Shown in pieces: positions 16,953 to 24,695 of a stretch of DNA of 64,000 bases; position 1 is the stretch's first letter, and each line of letters starts with the position of its first letter. The notes below the pieces were generated by a model. The model saw only the letters and a program-made list of their open reading frames with translations. It was not told the DNA's origin and made no database searches. A program made the position numbers and the translations under genes. Source of the DNA: JAUYQR01 sp031415015 (lineage in GTDB: Bacteria; Pseudomonadota; Alphaproteobacteria; Rhodobacterales; Rhodobacteraceae); the NCBI GenBank assembly GCA_031415015.1, contig JANOQT010000014.1, positions 1-64,000 of the forward strand, in the 5' to 3' direction.

Positions 16953-18319
16953 GCCTGACGGCATTCAAGGCCTATGACGTCCGCGGGCGGCTGGGCGTGG
17001 AGCTGAACGAGGGCGTTGTGCGGCGGATCGCACGCGCCTTGGCCGAGGTGACGGGGGCAGACCGCGTGGTTCTGGGGCGCGATTGCCGGGAAAGTTCGGT
17101 CGCGTTGGCGGGTGCGGTGGCAGAAGGGCTGATCGCGGCGGGGGTGGAGGTTCTGGACCTTGGCCTTGCCGGGACGGAGGAGATGTATTTTGCCACCGAC
17201 GCTTTGGAGGCCGGTGGCGGGATCACGGTCACGGCTTCGCACAATCCGATGGATTACAATGGGTTGAAGCTGGTGGGCGCGGGGGCGCGGCCATTGACGC
17301 CAGAGGCGTTCGAGGCGGTGCGCGCGTTGGCCGAGAGCGAGGGCTTTGCGCCAGATGGGGACCGTGGCCGCGTGACGCCGGTGGGCGATGTTCGGGCGCG
17401 CTATGTGGCCCGGGTGCTGGGGTTTGTCGATATCGGGCGGTTGCGGCCTTTGACGGTGCTGGTCAACTGCGGGAATGGCGCGGCAGGGCCGACGTTTGAT
17501 GCCTTGGCCGAGGGGCTTGCGGCACGGGGCGCACCGCTGCGGTTCGTAAGACTGCACCACGACCCTGACGGTCGCTTTCCGAACGGCATCCCGAACCCCT
17601 TGCTGCCGGAGAACCAGCCGGTCACAGCGGCGGCGGTTGTGGCGGCGGGGGCTGATCTTGGGGTGGCCTTTGACGGTGACTTCGACCGCTGTTTCCTGTT
17701 CGATCACACGGGGGCTTTTGTGCCCGGCGAATATGTCGTGGGTCTGTTGGCAGAAGCGTTTCTGGCCAAAGAGCCGGGAGCGGTGATCATCCATGACCCT
17801 CGCGTCGTCTGGAATACGCAGGCTGTGGTCGAAAGGGCCGGCGGGCGGGCGGTGATGGCGCGAACGGGGCATGTGTTTTTGAAGCGCGTGATGCGTGAAA
17901 CGGGCGCAGTCTACGGCGGCGAGATGTCGGCGCACCACTATTTCCGCGATTTCATGGCCTGCGACAGCGGGATGATCCCGTGGCTGCTGGTGGTGGAGTT
18001 GATGGGACGCACAGGGCGCAGTCTGGCGGATCTGGTCGCGTCGTTCCGGGCCGATTTCCCCTCTTCGGGCGAGATCAACTTTCGCGTGGCCGATGCACCC
18101 GAGGCTGTGGCGCGGGTCGAGGCTGTGCTGGCGCCAGAAGCCATCGCACGGGACGATACCGATGGGATGAGCCTTGATTTCGGCACCTGGCGGTTGAACC
18201 TGCGGCGGTCGAATACCGAGCCTTTGTTGCGGCTGAACGTCGAGGCGCGGGGCGATGCCGGGCTGGTCGCGTCAGCGGTCGCGCGGGTGACCGCGCTGAT
18301 CCACGGGCAGTCGTTATGA
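16949..18319 (+). CDS. Phosphomannomutase/phosphoglucomutase
   Basis: Alpha-D-phosphohexomutase of 456 aa that interconverts hexose 1- and 6-phosphates for nucleotide-sugar and polysaccharide synthesis. Family motifs: substrate start FKAYDVRG, the phosphoserine loop TASHNPMDYNG, the Mg-binding loop DGDFDRCF, the sugar loop GGEMSAHHYFRD and the phosphate-binding RRSNTEPLLRLN near the end. The ATG at 16949 overlaps the soeC stop by four bases, so it is translated with the sulfite dehydrogenase genes even though no direct metabolic link to sulfite oxidation is known. A short hairpin (GCGCC/GGCGC, 18322-18340) after the stop could end the transcript. The exact sugar cannot be decided from sequence. 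Confidence 0.88.
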   Translation: MSLTAFKAYDVRGRLGVELNEGVVRRIARALAEVTGADRVVLGRDCRESSVALAGAVAEGLIAAGVEVLDLGLAGTEEMYFATDALEAGGGITVTASHNPMDYNGLKLVGAGARPLTPEAFEAVRALAESEGFAPDGDRGRVTPVGDVRARYVARVLGFVDIGRLRPLTVLVNCGNGAAGPTFDALAEGLAARGAPLRFVRLHHDPDGRFPNGIPNPLLPENQPVTAAAVVAAGADLGVAFDGDFDRCFLFDHTGAFVPGEYVVGLLAEAFLAKEPGAVIIHDPRVVWNTQAVVERAGGRAVMARTGHVFLKRVMRETGAVYGGEMSAHHYFRDFMACDSGMIPWLLVVELMGRTGRSLADLVASFRADFPSSGEINFRVADAPEAVARVEAVLAPEAIARDDTDGMSLDFGTWRLNLRRSNTEPLLRLNVEARGDAGLVASAVARVTALIHGQSL

Positions 18320-18455
18320 AAGCGCCCGAAAAACAGGCGCGTTGCTGAGAGATTAAGCGCGGACGTGCGGGCCGGTCCGGTCAATCCCGGGGCGTGCGTC
18401 TGTGCGGTTGTCAGGCGGCCCGTAACGGCGGGAAGGTCTGGCGAGGGGACCCGTG

Positions 18456-19271
18456 ATGACCGCCATTCAGCCAATACCACAGATGCAGCGCGCCAGCGGG
18501 GAAGCCCTGGTCGAGCTTGCGCATCTGGGCGGCGCGGCGGTGCTGCGACGGCTGCGGCAGGCCGGATCGGCGAAAGCGATCTTGCCCGAACCGGGGGCCG
18601 TGCCGGAGGTGGTGTTTCTGAACACCGCGGGCGGACTGACGGCAGGGGATCGGTTGCGCTTTGCGCTGACCGTCGAGGGGGGGCGCGCGGTGGCCACCAC
18701 CCAGACGGCGGAGCGCGCTTACCGTGCCGAAGGCGGCGTGGCGCGGATGGAGGTACAGCTGTCGGTCGGCGCCGGTGGCTGGCTGGACTGGCTGCCGCAG
18801 GAAACGATCCTGTTTGAGGGGGCCGCGCTGGAGCGGCGGACGGTCGTTGACCTGGCATCGGGCGCGGGCTGTCTGGCCCTTGAAGCGGTCGTGCTGGGGC
18901 GCGCGGCGATGGGCGAGACGGTAAGCCGCGTGCAGTTCCGCGACCGGCGCGAGATCCGGCGTGGCGGCGTGCCGGTGTCGGTGGAACCGGTGGCGCTGAC
19001 CGATGCGGCACTTCGGGCCGGTCCTGCGGGATTGGGGGGCGCACGGGCTTTTGCGACGATCATCATGGTGGCGGAGCGGCTGGGCGATGTGCTGGCTCCG
19101 GTGCGGGCGGTGCTGGACGAACCGGGGGTCGCGGCTGCTGCCTCGGCCTTTGACGGGAAACTGATGGTGCGGATGCTGGCGGCGGATGGCTGGCCGTTGC
19201 GGCGGCAGATCGTGCGGGCGCTGGCGGTGATGCGGGCGGGGCGACCCCTGCCGCGCGTCTGGCAGATGTGA
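18456..19271 (+). CDS. ureD: Urease accessory protein UreD
   Basis: UreD (271 aa) is the scaffold that holds apo-urease for nickel delivery by UreF and UreG. Recognised by the RASGEALVELAHLGGAAVLRRL N-terminal part, the VFLNTAGGLTAGDRL block and AERAYR / LPQETILFEGAALER, all standard for UreD/UreH. Start set at the ATG at 18456, with GAGGGG about 8-13 bases upstream; a GTG one codon earlier is also usable. It opens the urease operon, as in other Rhodobacterales. The 133 bases before it show no clear promoter. Confidence 0.92.
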   Translation: MTAIQPIPQMQRASGEALVELAHLGGAAVLRRLRQAGSAKAILPEPGAVPEVVFLNTAGGLTAGDRLRFALTVEGGRAVATTQTAERAYRAEGGVARMEVQLSVGAGGWLDWLPQETILFEGAALERRTVVDLASGAGCLALEAVVLGRAAMGETVSRVQFRDRREIRRGGVPVSVEPVALTDAALRAGPAGLGGARAFATIIMVAERLGDVLAPVRAVLDEPGVAAAASAFDGKLMVRMLAADGWPLRRQIVRALAVMRAGRPLPRVWQM

Positions 19272-19278
19272 GGGTTCG

Positions 19279-19587
19279 ATGAATTTGACGCCTCGCGAAA
19301 AGGACAAACTGCTGGTCAGCCTTGCGGCGATGGTTGCGCGCGGACGGCTGGCACGGGGGGTGAAACTGAACCACCCCGAGGCGATTGCCCTGATCAGCGA
19401 TTTCGTTGTCGAAGGGGCGCGCGACGGGCGCAGCGTTGCCGACCTGATGGAGGCGGGGGCGCATGTCATCACCGCCGCGCAGTGCATGGACGGTATTCCG
19501 TCGATGATCCATTCGGTGCAGGTCGAGGCGACCTTTCCGGATGGCACCAAGCTTGTCACCGTTCACCACCCGATCCGAGAGGTTTGA
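19279..19587 (+). CDS. ureA: Urease gamma subunit
   Basis: UreA, 102 aa, structural gamma subunit of the cytoplasmic urease heterotrimer that hydrolyses urea to ammonia and carbamate. The start MNLTPREKDKLLVSLAAMVA and the block GVKLNHPEAIALISDFVVEGARDG are diagnostic. Length matches the usual 100 residues. It lies 7 bases after ureD and is followed 3 bases later by a small membrane-protein gene rather than directly by ureB. Confidence 0.95.
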   Translation: MNLTPREKDKLLVSLAAMVARGRLARGVKLNHPEAIALISDFVVEGARDGRSVADLMEAGAHVITAAQCMDGIPSMIHSVQVEATFPDGTKLVTVHHPIREV

Positions 19588-19590
19588 GCT

Positions 19591-19752
19591 ATGACCCGAT
19601 GTCTTTTGCCGCTGCTAATGTCTGCAACCCCAGTTCTGGCCGATGAAGGCCTGCACCATCACCCGCATGGGGTGGAAAGCGGCTGGATTGCGGCTGTCCT
19701 TGCCGGGGTCTTGGGCGGGCTGGTGCTGGCACGGCTATGGGCGCGAAAATGA
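19591..19752 (+). CDS. Small secreted or membrane protein of unknown function within the urease operon
   Basis: A 53-residue protein beginning MTRCLLPLLMSATPVLADEG, which looks like a Sec signal peptide ending at VLA. It is followed by a His-rich patch (HHHPH, about residues 22-26) and a second hydrophobic helix (GWIAAVLAGVLGGLVLARLW) with a basic tail. The stop overlaps the ureB start by four bases (ATGA), so it is clearly part of the operon. His near a membrane segment next to a nickel enzyme suggests metal binding or transport support, but this is only a guess. I do not recognise a named family. Confidence 0.75.
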   Translation: MTRCLLPLLMSATPVLADEGLHHHPHGVESGWIAAVLAGVLGGLVLARLWARK

Positions 19753-20054
19753 TCCCCGGCGAGGTGTTTCCAGCGGCGGGCGATCTGGTGCTGAATGACG
19801 GTGCCGAGGTGACGGTGCTGATGGTGGCCAATACCGGCGACCGCCCGGTGCAGGTGGGCAGCCACTACCACTTTGCCGAGACCAATCCGGGGCTGGATTT
19901 TGACCGCGAGGCGGCGCGGGGCAAGAGGCTTGATATCGCGGCGGGCACGGCGGTACGGTTCGAGCCGGGACAGCGGCGCGAGGTGCGGCTGGTGCCCTAT
20001 GCCGGGGACCGCAAGGTGTTCGGTTTCAACCGACACATCATGGGTCCGTTGTAG
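19749..20054 (+). CDS. ureB: Urease beta subunit
   Basis: UreB, 101 aa, structural beta subunit of urease. Start MIPGEVFPAAGDLVLNDG and the block GSHYHFAETNPGLDFDREAARG are the family signature; FEPGQRREVRLVPYAG follows. I put the start at the ATG at 19749, which overlaps the stop of the small upstream gene, rather than four codons earlier. Length is normal. The separate UreA and UreB genes are typical for bacteria. Confidence 0.95.
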   Translation: MIPGEVFPAAGDLVLNDGAEVTVLMVANTGDRPVQVGSHYHFAETNPGLDFDREAARGKRLDIAAGTAVRFEPGQRREVRLVPYAGDRKVFGFNRHIMGPL

Positions 20055-20076
20055 GCCCGCGAACAGGGAGACTGCC

Positions 20077-20889
20077 ATGTGCCACGCCTGTGTGATTGAA
20101 AACGTAAAGCAAGGGATGCTCAGCCGCCGTGATCTGTTCCGATCCGCCGCTGCGGTCGGAATTGCGGCCGGGGCAACGGGGTTGATGAGCGCGCGTCCCG
20201 CGATGGCGCAGGCGTCCCGTGTGGTGGACCTGACCCATGCCTATGACGGGGCGTTTCCGACCTTCGACGGCAATCCGGGGATCATTTTCGAGCCTGCGGT
20301 GAAGTTCGAAGGCAACGGCTATCAGCTGTGGAAGCTGACGATCTTTGAACATACCGGCACCCACATCGACGCGCCGTTGCATTTCAGCGCCGACGGCACG
20401 TCGGTGGACGAGTTGCCGGTCGAAAGCCTCGTCTGCCCGCTGTGTATCGTCGATATCAAGGCGAAAGCGATGGAGGACGCCAATGCGATGGTGGAGCCTG
20501 CCGATATCGAGGCCTGGGTGTCAGCCAACGGTGCGATCCCGGCGGGGGCTTGTGTGGCGATGAATTCGGGCTGGGCGGCGAAAGTGGGCGACCCATTGTA
20601 CCGCAACACGCCGGACGGCAAGTTCGCCTTCCCCGGCTTTTCCAAGGCCGCAACCGACATGCTGGCGGGGCTGAACGTGGCGTGCATCGGGGTGGACACG
20701 CTGTCGCTGGACCCCGGCAACTCGGCGGATTTCGCGGTGCATTTCTCATGGCTGCCGGGTGGGCGCTACGGGATCGAGAATCTGGCCAATCTGGACGGCC
20801 TTCCCGCGACCGGGGCGACGGTGGTGGTTGGTGCGCCGACGCACAAGGGCGGCACCGGCGGCCCGGCGCGCGTGCTGGCGCTGGTCTGA
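20077..20889 (+). CDS. Tat-exported cyclase-family (kynurenine formamidase-like) protein
   Basis: A 270-aa protein with a twin-arginine signal (LSRRDLFRSAAAVG) that ends near AMAQA, so the mature enzyme is probably periplasmic. The mature part has the cyclase/KynB metal-binding signature HTGTHIDAPLHF (zinc ligands His-x3-His-x-Asp) and the DLTHAYDG start common to the family. The usual reaction is hydrolysis of an amide or formamide, for example N-formylkynurenine. Lying between ureB and ureC it might produce or process a urea-related amide, but there is no direct evidence. The start at 20077 has AGGGAG about 8 bases upstream. Confidence 0.82.
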   Translation: MCHACVIENVKQGMLSRRDLFRSAAAVGIAAGATGLMSARPAMAQASRVVDLTHAYDGAFPTFDGNPGIIFEPAVKFEGNGYQLWKLTIFEHTGTHIDAPLHFSADGTSVDELPVESLVCPLCIVDIKAKAMEDANAMVEPADIEAWVSANGAIPAGACVAMNSGWAAKVGDPLYRNTPDGKFAFPGFSKAATDMLAGLNVACIGVDTLSLDPGNSADFAVHFSWLPGGRYGIENLANLDGLPATGATVVVGAPTHKGGTGGPARVLALV

Positions 20890-21284
20890 TGGCGACGGTT
20901 CCCTTGACGAGCGACGAAGCGGCGGGGGCGGAAGCCCTTGCCGTGTTCGATGATATTCGCGCGGCGCGGCAGACCGACTACGTCAACAACTTCTAGCGGG
21001 CGCTGGCTGCCGACCCCGTGTTGCTGCGCGCGACGTGGGAGCGGTTGCAGGTTGTGATGGCCCCCGGCGCTCTGGAACCTTTGGTCAAGGAGATGGTTTA
21101 CCTTGCGGTGTCGACCGCGAATGGCTGCGCTTATTGCATCCATTCCCACACGGCGGCGGCGAAATCAAAGGGCATGACCGACGCACAGCATGGTGAACTT
21201 CTGGCCGTCATCGCGATGGCTGCCCAGACGAATGCCTTGGTGACCGCGTTGGGCGTGCCCGTGGACGAAAGGTTCATGGTGTGA
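20889..21284 (+). pseudogene. Carboxymuconolactone decarboxylase/AhpD-like gene interrupted by an in-frame TAG
   Basis: Reading from the ATG at 20889 (overlapping the previous stop by one base) gives 35 residues ending TDYVNNF, then TAG at 20994-20996, then the same frame continues RALAADPVLLRATWERLQ to a stop at 21284. The continuation carries the AhpD/CMD-family CxxC motif NGCAYCIHSHTAAA. In the family the residue at the stop is commonly Trp, so a TGG-to-TAG change would explain it. Translation could restart at GTG 21018 and still make the CxxC domain (88 aa). Either a recent nonsense mutation or a sequencing error is possible. The next gene overlaps its end (GTGA). Confidence 0.72.
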
Positions 21285-21601
21285 AGCGATACATGATGAC
21301 CCCGGCGCAAGTGATGGCGTTAAGCGTGCGCAATTCGCAGATGATGTCCGAGGCGGGGATGATCATCGGCATGCGGATGCTTGGGATGGCGGGGATGTGG
21401 CGGGTCAATCCGGCCGAAAACTCGCGGATGGTCGAGGAGAAGGTTGCGGCGGTGACCGAAGGGGCCACGGCCGCCTCGCGCGCGATGCTGCGGGGGGCCA
21501 AGCCTGCGGCCGTGGCCGACGCCGCGATGAAGCCGGTGCGTCGGACGACCGCAGCCAATGTAGCACGTCTGGCCAAGCTTGGCCCGGGCAAGCCCACCTG
21601 A
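21281..21601 (+). CDS. Met-rich hypothetical protein of the urease operon
   Basis: A 106-aa protein starting at GTG 21281, overlapping the stop of the broken CMD-like gene by four bases. The N-terminal half is strikingly Met-rich (MMTPAQVMALSVRNSQMM, then MIIGMRMLGMAGMW), followed by an Ala-rich helical part and a basic C-terminus. It resembles short helical proteins found in other Rhodobacteraceae, sometimes given uninformative names, but I cannot assign a function. Its place directly before ureC (12 bases) shows it is co-expressed with urease. Met residues could bind a soft metal; this is inference. Confidence 0.65.
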   Translation: MKRYMMTPAQVMALSVRNSQMMSEAGMIIGMRMLGMAGMWRVNPAENSRMVEEKVAAVTEGATAASRAMLRGAKPAAVADAAMKPVRRTTAANVARLAKLGPGKPT

Positions 21602-21613
21602 CCGGAGGATACG

Positions 21614-23356
21614 ATGCCCGCCACGATTTCCCGCAAGACCTATGCCGACATGTATGGCCCCACTGTGGGCGACCGGCTGCGGCTTGGCGATACCGACCTG
21701 ATCATCGAGGTGGAGCGAGACCTGATCGCCGAGCGATCCTCGGGGGGCGCGAATGCGCTGCGCTACGGCGAGGAGGTGAAATTTGGCGGCGGCAAGGTGA
21801 TCCGTGACGGGATGGGGCAAAGCCAGATCACCCGGGCGGCAGGCGCGATGGATACGGTGATCACCAATGCGCTGATCGTGGACTGGTCGGGGATCGTGAA
21901 GGCCGATGTCGGCCTGCGCGACGGGCGGATTGCAAAGATCGGCAAGGCGGGCAACCCCGACACGCAGCCCGGCGTCGATGTGATCATCGGGCCGGGGACC
22001 GAGATCATCGCGGGCGAGGGGATGTTTCTGACGGCGGGGGGGATGGATGCGCATATCCACTTCATCGCGCCGCAGCAGATCGACGATGCCTTGCACTCGG
22101 GGATTACAACCATGCTGGGCGGTGGCACGGGGCCCGCGCATGGCACGCTGGCCACCACCTGCACGCCCGGCCCTTGGCATCTGGCGCGGATGATGCAGGC
22201 GGCGGACGCGTTTCCGATGAACCTGGCCTTTGCAGGCAAGGGCAATGCGTCGCGTCCCGCCGCATTGGAGGAACAGGTGCGCGCCGGGGCCTGTTGCCTG
22301 AAGCTGCATGAGGATTGGGGCACCACCCCCGGTGCCATCGACTGCTGCCTGACCGTGGCCGATGCGATGGACGTGCAGGTGATGATCCACACCGATACGC
22401 TGAACGAGAGCGGATTTGTCGAGAATACCCTCGCGGCGATCCGGGGCCGCACGATCCACGCCTTTCATACCGAGGGGGCGGGGGGTGGCCATGCGCCGGA
22501 TATCATCAAGGTCGTTGGGTCGCAGAACATCATCCCAAGTTCCACGAACCCGACGATGCCTTACACGATCAACACCATCGAAGAGCATCTGGATATGCTG
22601 ATGGTTTGCCACCACCTTGACCGCCGGGTGCCGGAGGATGTGGCATTTGCCGAAAGCCGCATCCGGCGTGAGACGATTGCGGCCGAGGATATCCTGCACG
22701 ATCTGGGGGCGTTCTCGGTGATTTCCTCCGACAGTCAGGCGATGGGGAGGGTGGGCGAGGTGATCACCCGCACCTGGCAAACGGCGCACAAGATGCGCCA
22801 GCAGCGCGGGCGGCTGGAGGGTGAGACGGGCGATAACGACAACGCGCGGGTCAGGCGCTACATCGCCAAGTATACGATCAATCCGGCGATTGCGCATGGG
22901 ATTAGCCGCCATATCGGGTCGGTCGAGGTGGGCAAGCGGGCGGACCTTGTGCTGTGGCACCCGGCGTTCTTCGGGGCCAAGCCCGAGATGGTGCTGCTGG
23001 GCGGTTGCATCGTGGTGGCGCAGATGGGCGATCCGAATGCTTCGATCCCGACACCGCAGCCGGTGCACACGCGGCCGATGTTCGCGGCCTACGGGCGGTC
23101 GGTGGAGCGCAACGCGGTGATCTTTGTGTCGGGCGCTGCGCAGGTAGCGGACATTCGCAACGCCTACGGTCTGGCCAAGGACACGCTTGCTGTCGAAGGC
23201 TGCCGGGGCATCGGCAAATCCGACATGAAGCTGAATGCAGCGACCCCGGTCATCGAGGTGGACCCGGAAACCTATGAGGTCCGCGCGGACGGCGTCTTGC
23301 TGACCTGCGAGCCCGCGCGGGAGTTGCCGCTTGCGCAGCGCTATTTTCTGTACTGA
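21614..23356 (+). CDS. ureC: Urease alpha (catalytic) subunit
   Basis: UreC, 580 aa, carries the di-nickel active site. Visible: YADMYGPTVGDRLRLGDTDL at the start, the nickel-binding HIHFIAPQQ (His-x-His), the carbamylated Lys in CCLKLHEDWG, the metal/substrate His pair in MIHTDTLNE and HAFHTEGAGGGHAPD, and the flap MVCHHLDRRVPED with the catalytic Cys-His-His. All key residues are present, so the enzyme should be active. The ATG at 21614 follows CCGGAGG by about 5 bases. A gap of about 250 bases after it separates ureC from ureE and holds a short gene on the other strand. Confidence 0.97.
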   Translation: MPATISRKTYADMYGPTVGDRLRLGDTDLIIEVERDLIAERSSGGANALRYGEEVKFGGGKVIRDGMGQSQITRAAGAMDTVITNALIVDWSGIVKADVGLRDGRIAKIGKAGNPDTQPGVDVIIGPGTEIIAGEGMFLTAGGMDAHIHFIAPQQIDDALHSGITTMLGGGTGPAHGTLATTCTPGPWHLARMMQAADAFPMNLAFAGKGNASRPAALEEQVRAGACCLKLHEDWGTTPGAIDCCLTVADAMDVQVMIHTDTLNESGFVENTLAAIRGRTIHAFHTEGAGGGHAPDIIKVVGSQNIIPSSTNPTMPYTINTIEEHLDMLMVCHHLDRRVPEDVAFAESRIRRETIAAEDILHDLGAFSVISSDSQAMGRVGEVITRTWQTAHKMRQQRGRLEGETGDNDNARVRRYIAKYTINPAIAHGISRHIGSVEVGKRADLVLWHPAFFGAKPEMVLLGGCIVVAQMGDPNASIPTPQPVHTRPMFAAYGRSVERNAVIFVSGAAQVADIRNAYGLAKDTLAVEGCRGIGKSDMKLNAATPVIEVDPETYEVRADGVLLTCEPARELPLAQRYFLY

Positions 23357-23362
23357 CCGGTG

Positions 23363-23536
23363 TCAGGTGCGGGCGCTGCCGGATTGCCCGCTCCGCGGCA
23401 TCGGCCAACCGCGACGAAACACCGGAATGACGGGGAAGTCATGCGCCATCGCGGTCAGCGTCACTTCGCGTCGTTGCAGGCGGGCAATTTCGGTGCGGAT
23501 ATCTGCGAGTTCGCCCGCGAGGGAAAGTCTGGTCAT
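23363..23536 (-). CDS. Short antisense-oriented hypothetical ORF between ureC and ureE
   Basis: A 57-codon minus-strand ORF fills most of the ureC-ureE gap. The predicted protein starts MTRLSLAGELADIRTEIARL (an amphipathic, probably coiled helix) and ends with a basic, Pro/Gly-rich tail including VIPVFRRGWPMPRSG. AGGAGG (23549-23554) lies 12 bases before the ATG at 23536, a slightly long but good ribosome site, and the upstream DNA is locally AT-rich as a promoter would be. It points against the urease operon. I do not recognise the family, and it may be non-coding. Confidence 0.45.
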   Translation of the reverse strand: MTRLSLAGELADIRTEIARLQRREVTLTAMAHDFPVIPVFRRGWPMPRSGQSGSART

Positions 23537-23610
23537 GATGGCTGTGGTCCTCCTTTGTTCTACATTTCCACCATCGACTCAAATCGTAAAAACTTCGCAA
23601 AGGTGATCCG

Positions 23611-24060
23611 ATGTCTCTGCCGATGGCGCAAACCCTGCACCGCTCTGGCCAATGGCCGCGCCTTGCCATGGCACGGGTCGTGCTGGGGTATGACGAACGG
23701 TTCTTGCGGCGCAAGCGGCTGATCACGGCGTCGGGGGAGGCGTTCATGGTCAATCTGGAGGAGACGACGAACGTGTTGGCGGGGGACGCGTTTGAGCTGA
23801 CCGACGGGCGGCTAGTCGAGATTGCGGCCGCAGCGGAGGCGGTGCTGATCGTGACCGGAGACCTGACGCGGCTGGCCTGGCACATCGGCAACCGCCACAC
23901 GCCCTGCCAGATCGAAGCGGACCGGCTGGTGATCCGTGCCGACCATGTGCTGGCCGATATGCTGCGAGGCTTGGGGGCGGCGGTAACAGCCGCCGACGCG
24001 CCATTCACGCCGGAGGGGGGCGCTTACGGTTTGGGGCGCACGATGGGACATGCGCACTGA
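23611..24060 (+). CDS. ureE: Urease accessory protein UreE (nickel chaperone)
   Basis: UreE (149 aa) is the nickel metallochaperone that feeds UreG. The N-terminal domain (DERFLRRKRLITASGEAF, NLEETTNVLAGDAF) and the C-terminal metal-binding domain (LAWHIGNRHTPCQIE, with the conserved His) are clear. The C-terminus is short and ends MGHAH, so it lacks the long His tail of some UreE proteins. It overlaps ureF by 11 bases. The upstream gap with an antisense ORF suggests this ureEFG part may have its own promoter, but none is obvious. Confidence 0.93.
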   Translation: MSLPMAQTLHRSGQWPRLAMARVVLGYDERFLRRKRLITASGEAFMVNLEETTNVLAGDAFELTDGRLVEIAAAAEAVLIVTGDLTRLAWHIGNRHTPCQIEADRLVIRADHVLADMLRGLGAAVTAADAPFTPEGGAYGLGRTMGHAH

Positions 24061-24682
24061 TCTTCTGACGCTGGTGCAATGGCTGTCGCCCGCCTTTCCG
24101 ACCGGCGGGTTTGCCTATTCGCACGGGATGGAATGGGCGATGTCAGAGGGCTTGCGAACCGCTGACGGGGTGCGGGACTGGATCGCGGATGTGTTGCGGT
24201 TCGGGGCGGGGCAGGCGGATGCGGTGCTGGTGGCGCAGGCTCTCAGGCGCGGGGCGGACCATGCGGCGCTGGATGCTTTTGCGCGGGCGATGGCGGGATC
24301 GCGGGAACGGTTGATTGAGACGGTCGATCAGGGGACGGCGTTTGCGCGCACGGTGGCGGCGCTGACCGGGCGCGACTTGCCGCCGCGCGCCCTGCCCGTG
24401 GCGGTGGGCGAGGCGGCGGTGGGGCTGGCGTTGCCGGTCGAGGACGTGGTGGGTGTGTATCTGCAAGGGTTTGCCGGAAACCTTGTGTCGGTGGCGACGC
24501 GGTTTGTGCCATTGGGTCAGACCGAGGGACAGGCGGTGCTGGCGGCGCTGCACCCGGTTATTGCCGAGGTGGCGGGATGGGCGGTAACGGCGGGGCTGGA
24601 CGACATTGGGGTGTCAGCGTTCGGTGCCGATCTGGCGGCGATGCGGCATGAGGGGATGGATGTGAGGATATTCCGGACATGA
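24050..24682 (+). CDS. ureF: Urease accessory protein UreF
   Basis: UreF, 210 aa, all-helical partner of UreD and UreG in nickel insertion. Diagnostic is LVQWLSPAFPTGGFAYSHG near the start, followed by the DWIADVLRFGAG and LQGFAGNLVSVATRFVPLGQ blocks. The ATG at 24050 lies inside the end of ureE (11-base overlap), so translation is coupled. Length is somewhat short, but within the family range. Confidence 0.92.
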   Translation: MRTDLLTLVQWLSPAFPTGGFAYSHGMEWAMSEGLRTADGVRDWIADVLRFGAGQADAVLVAQALRRGADHAALDAFARAMAGSRERLIETVDQGTAFARTVAALTGRDLPPRALPVAVGEAAVGLALPVEDVVGVYLQGFAGNLVSVATRFVPLGQTEGQAVLAALHPVIAEVAGWAVTAGLDDIGVSAFGADLAAMRHEGMDVRIFRT

Positions 24683-24695
24683 AGCAGGTTTTTCG

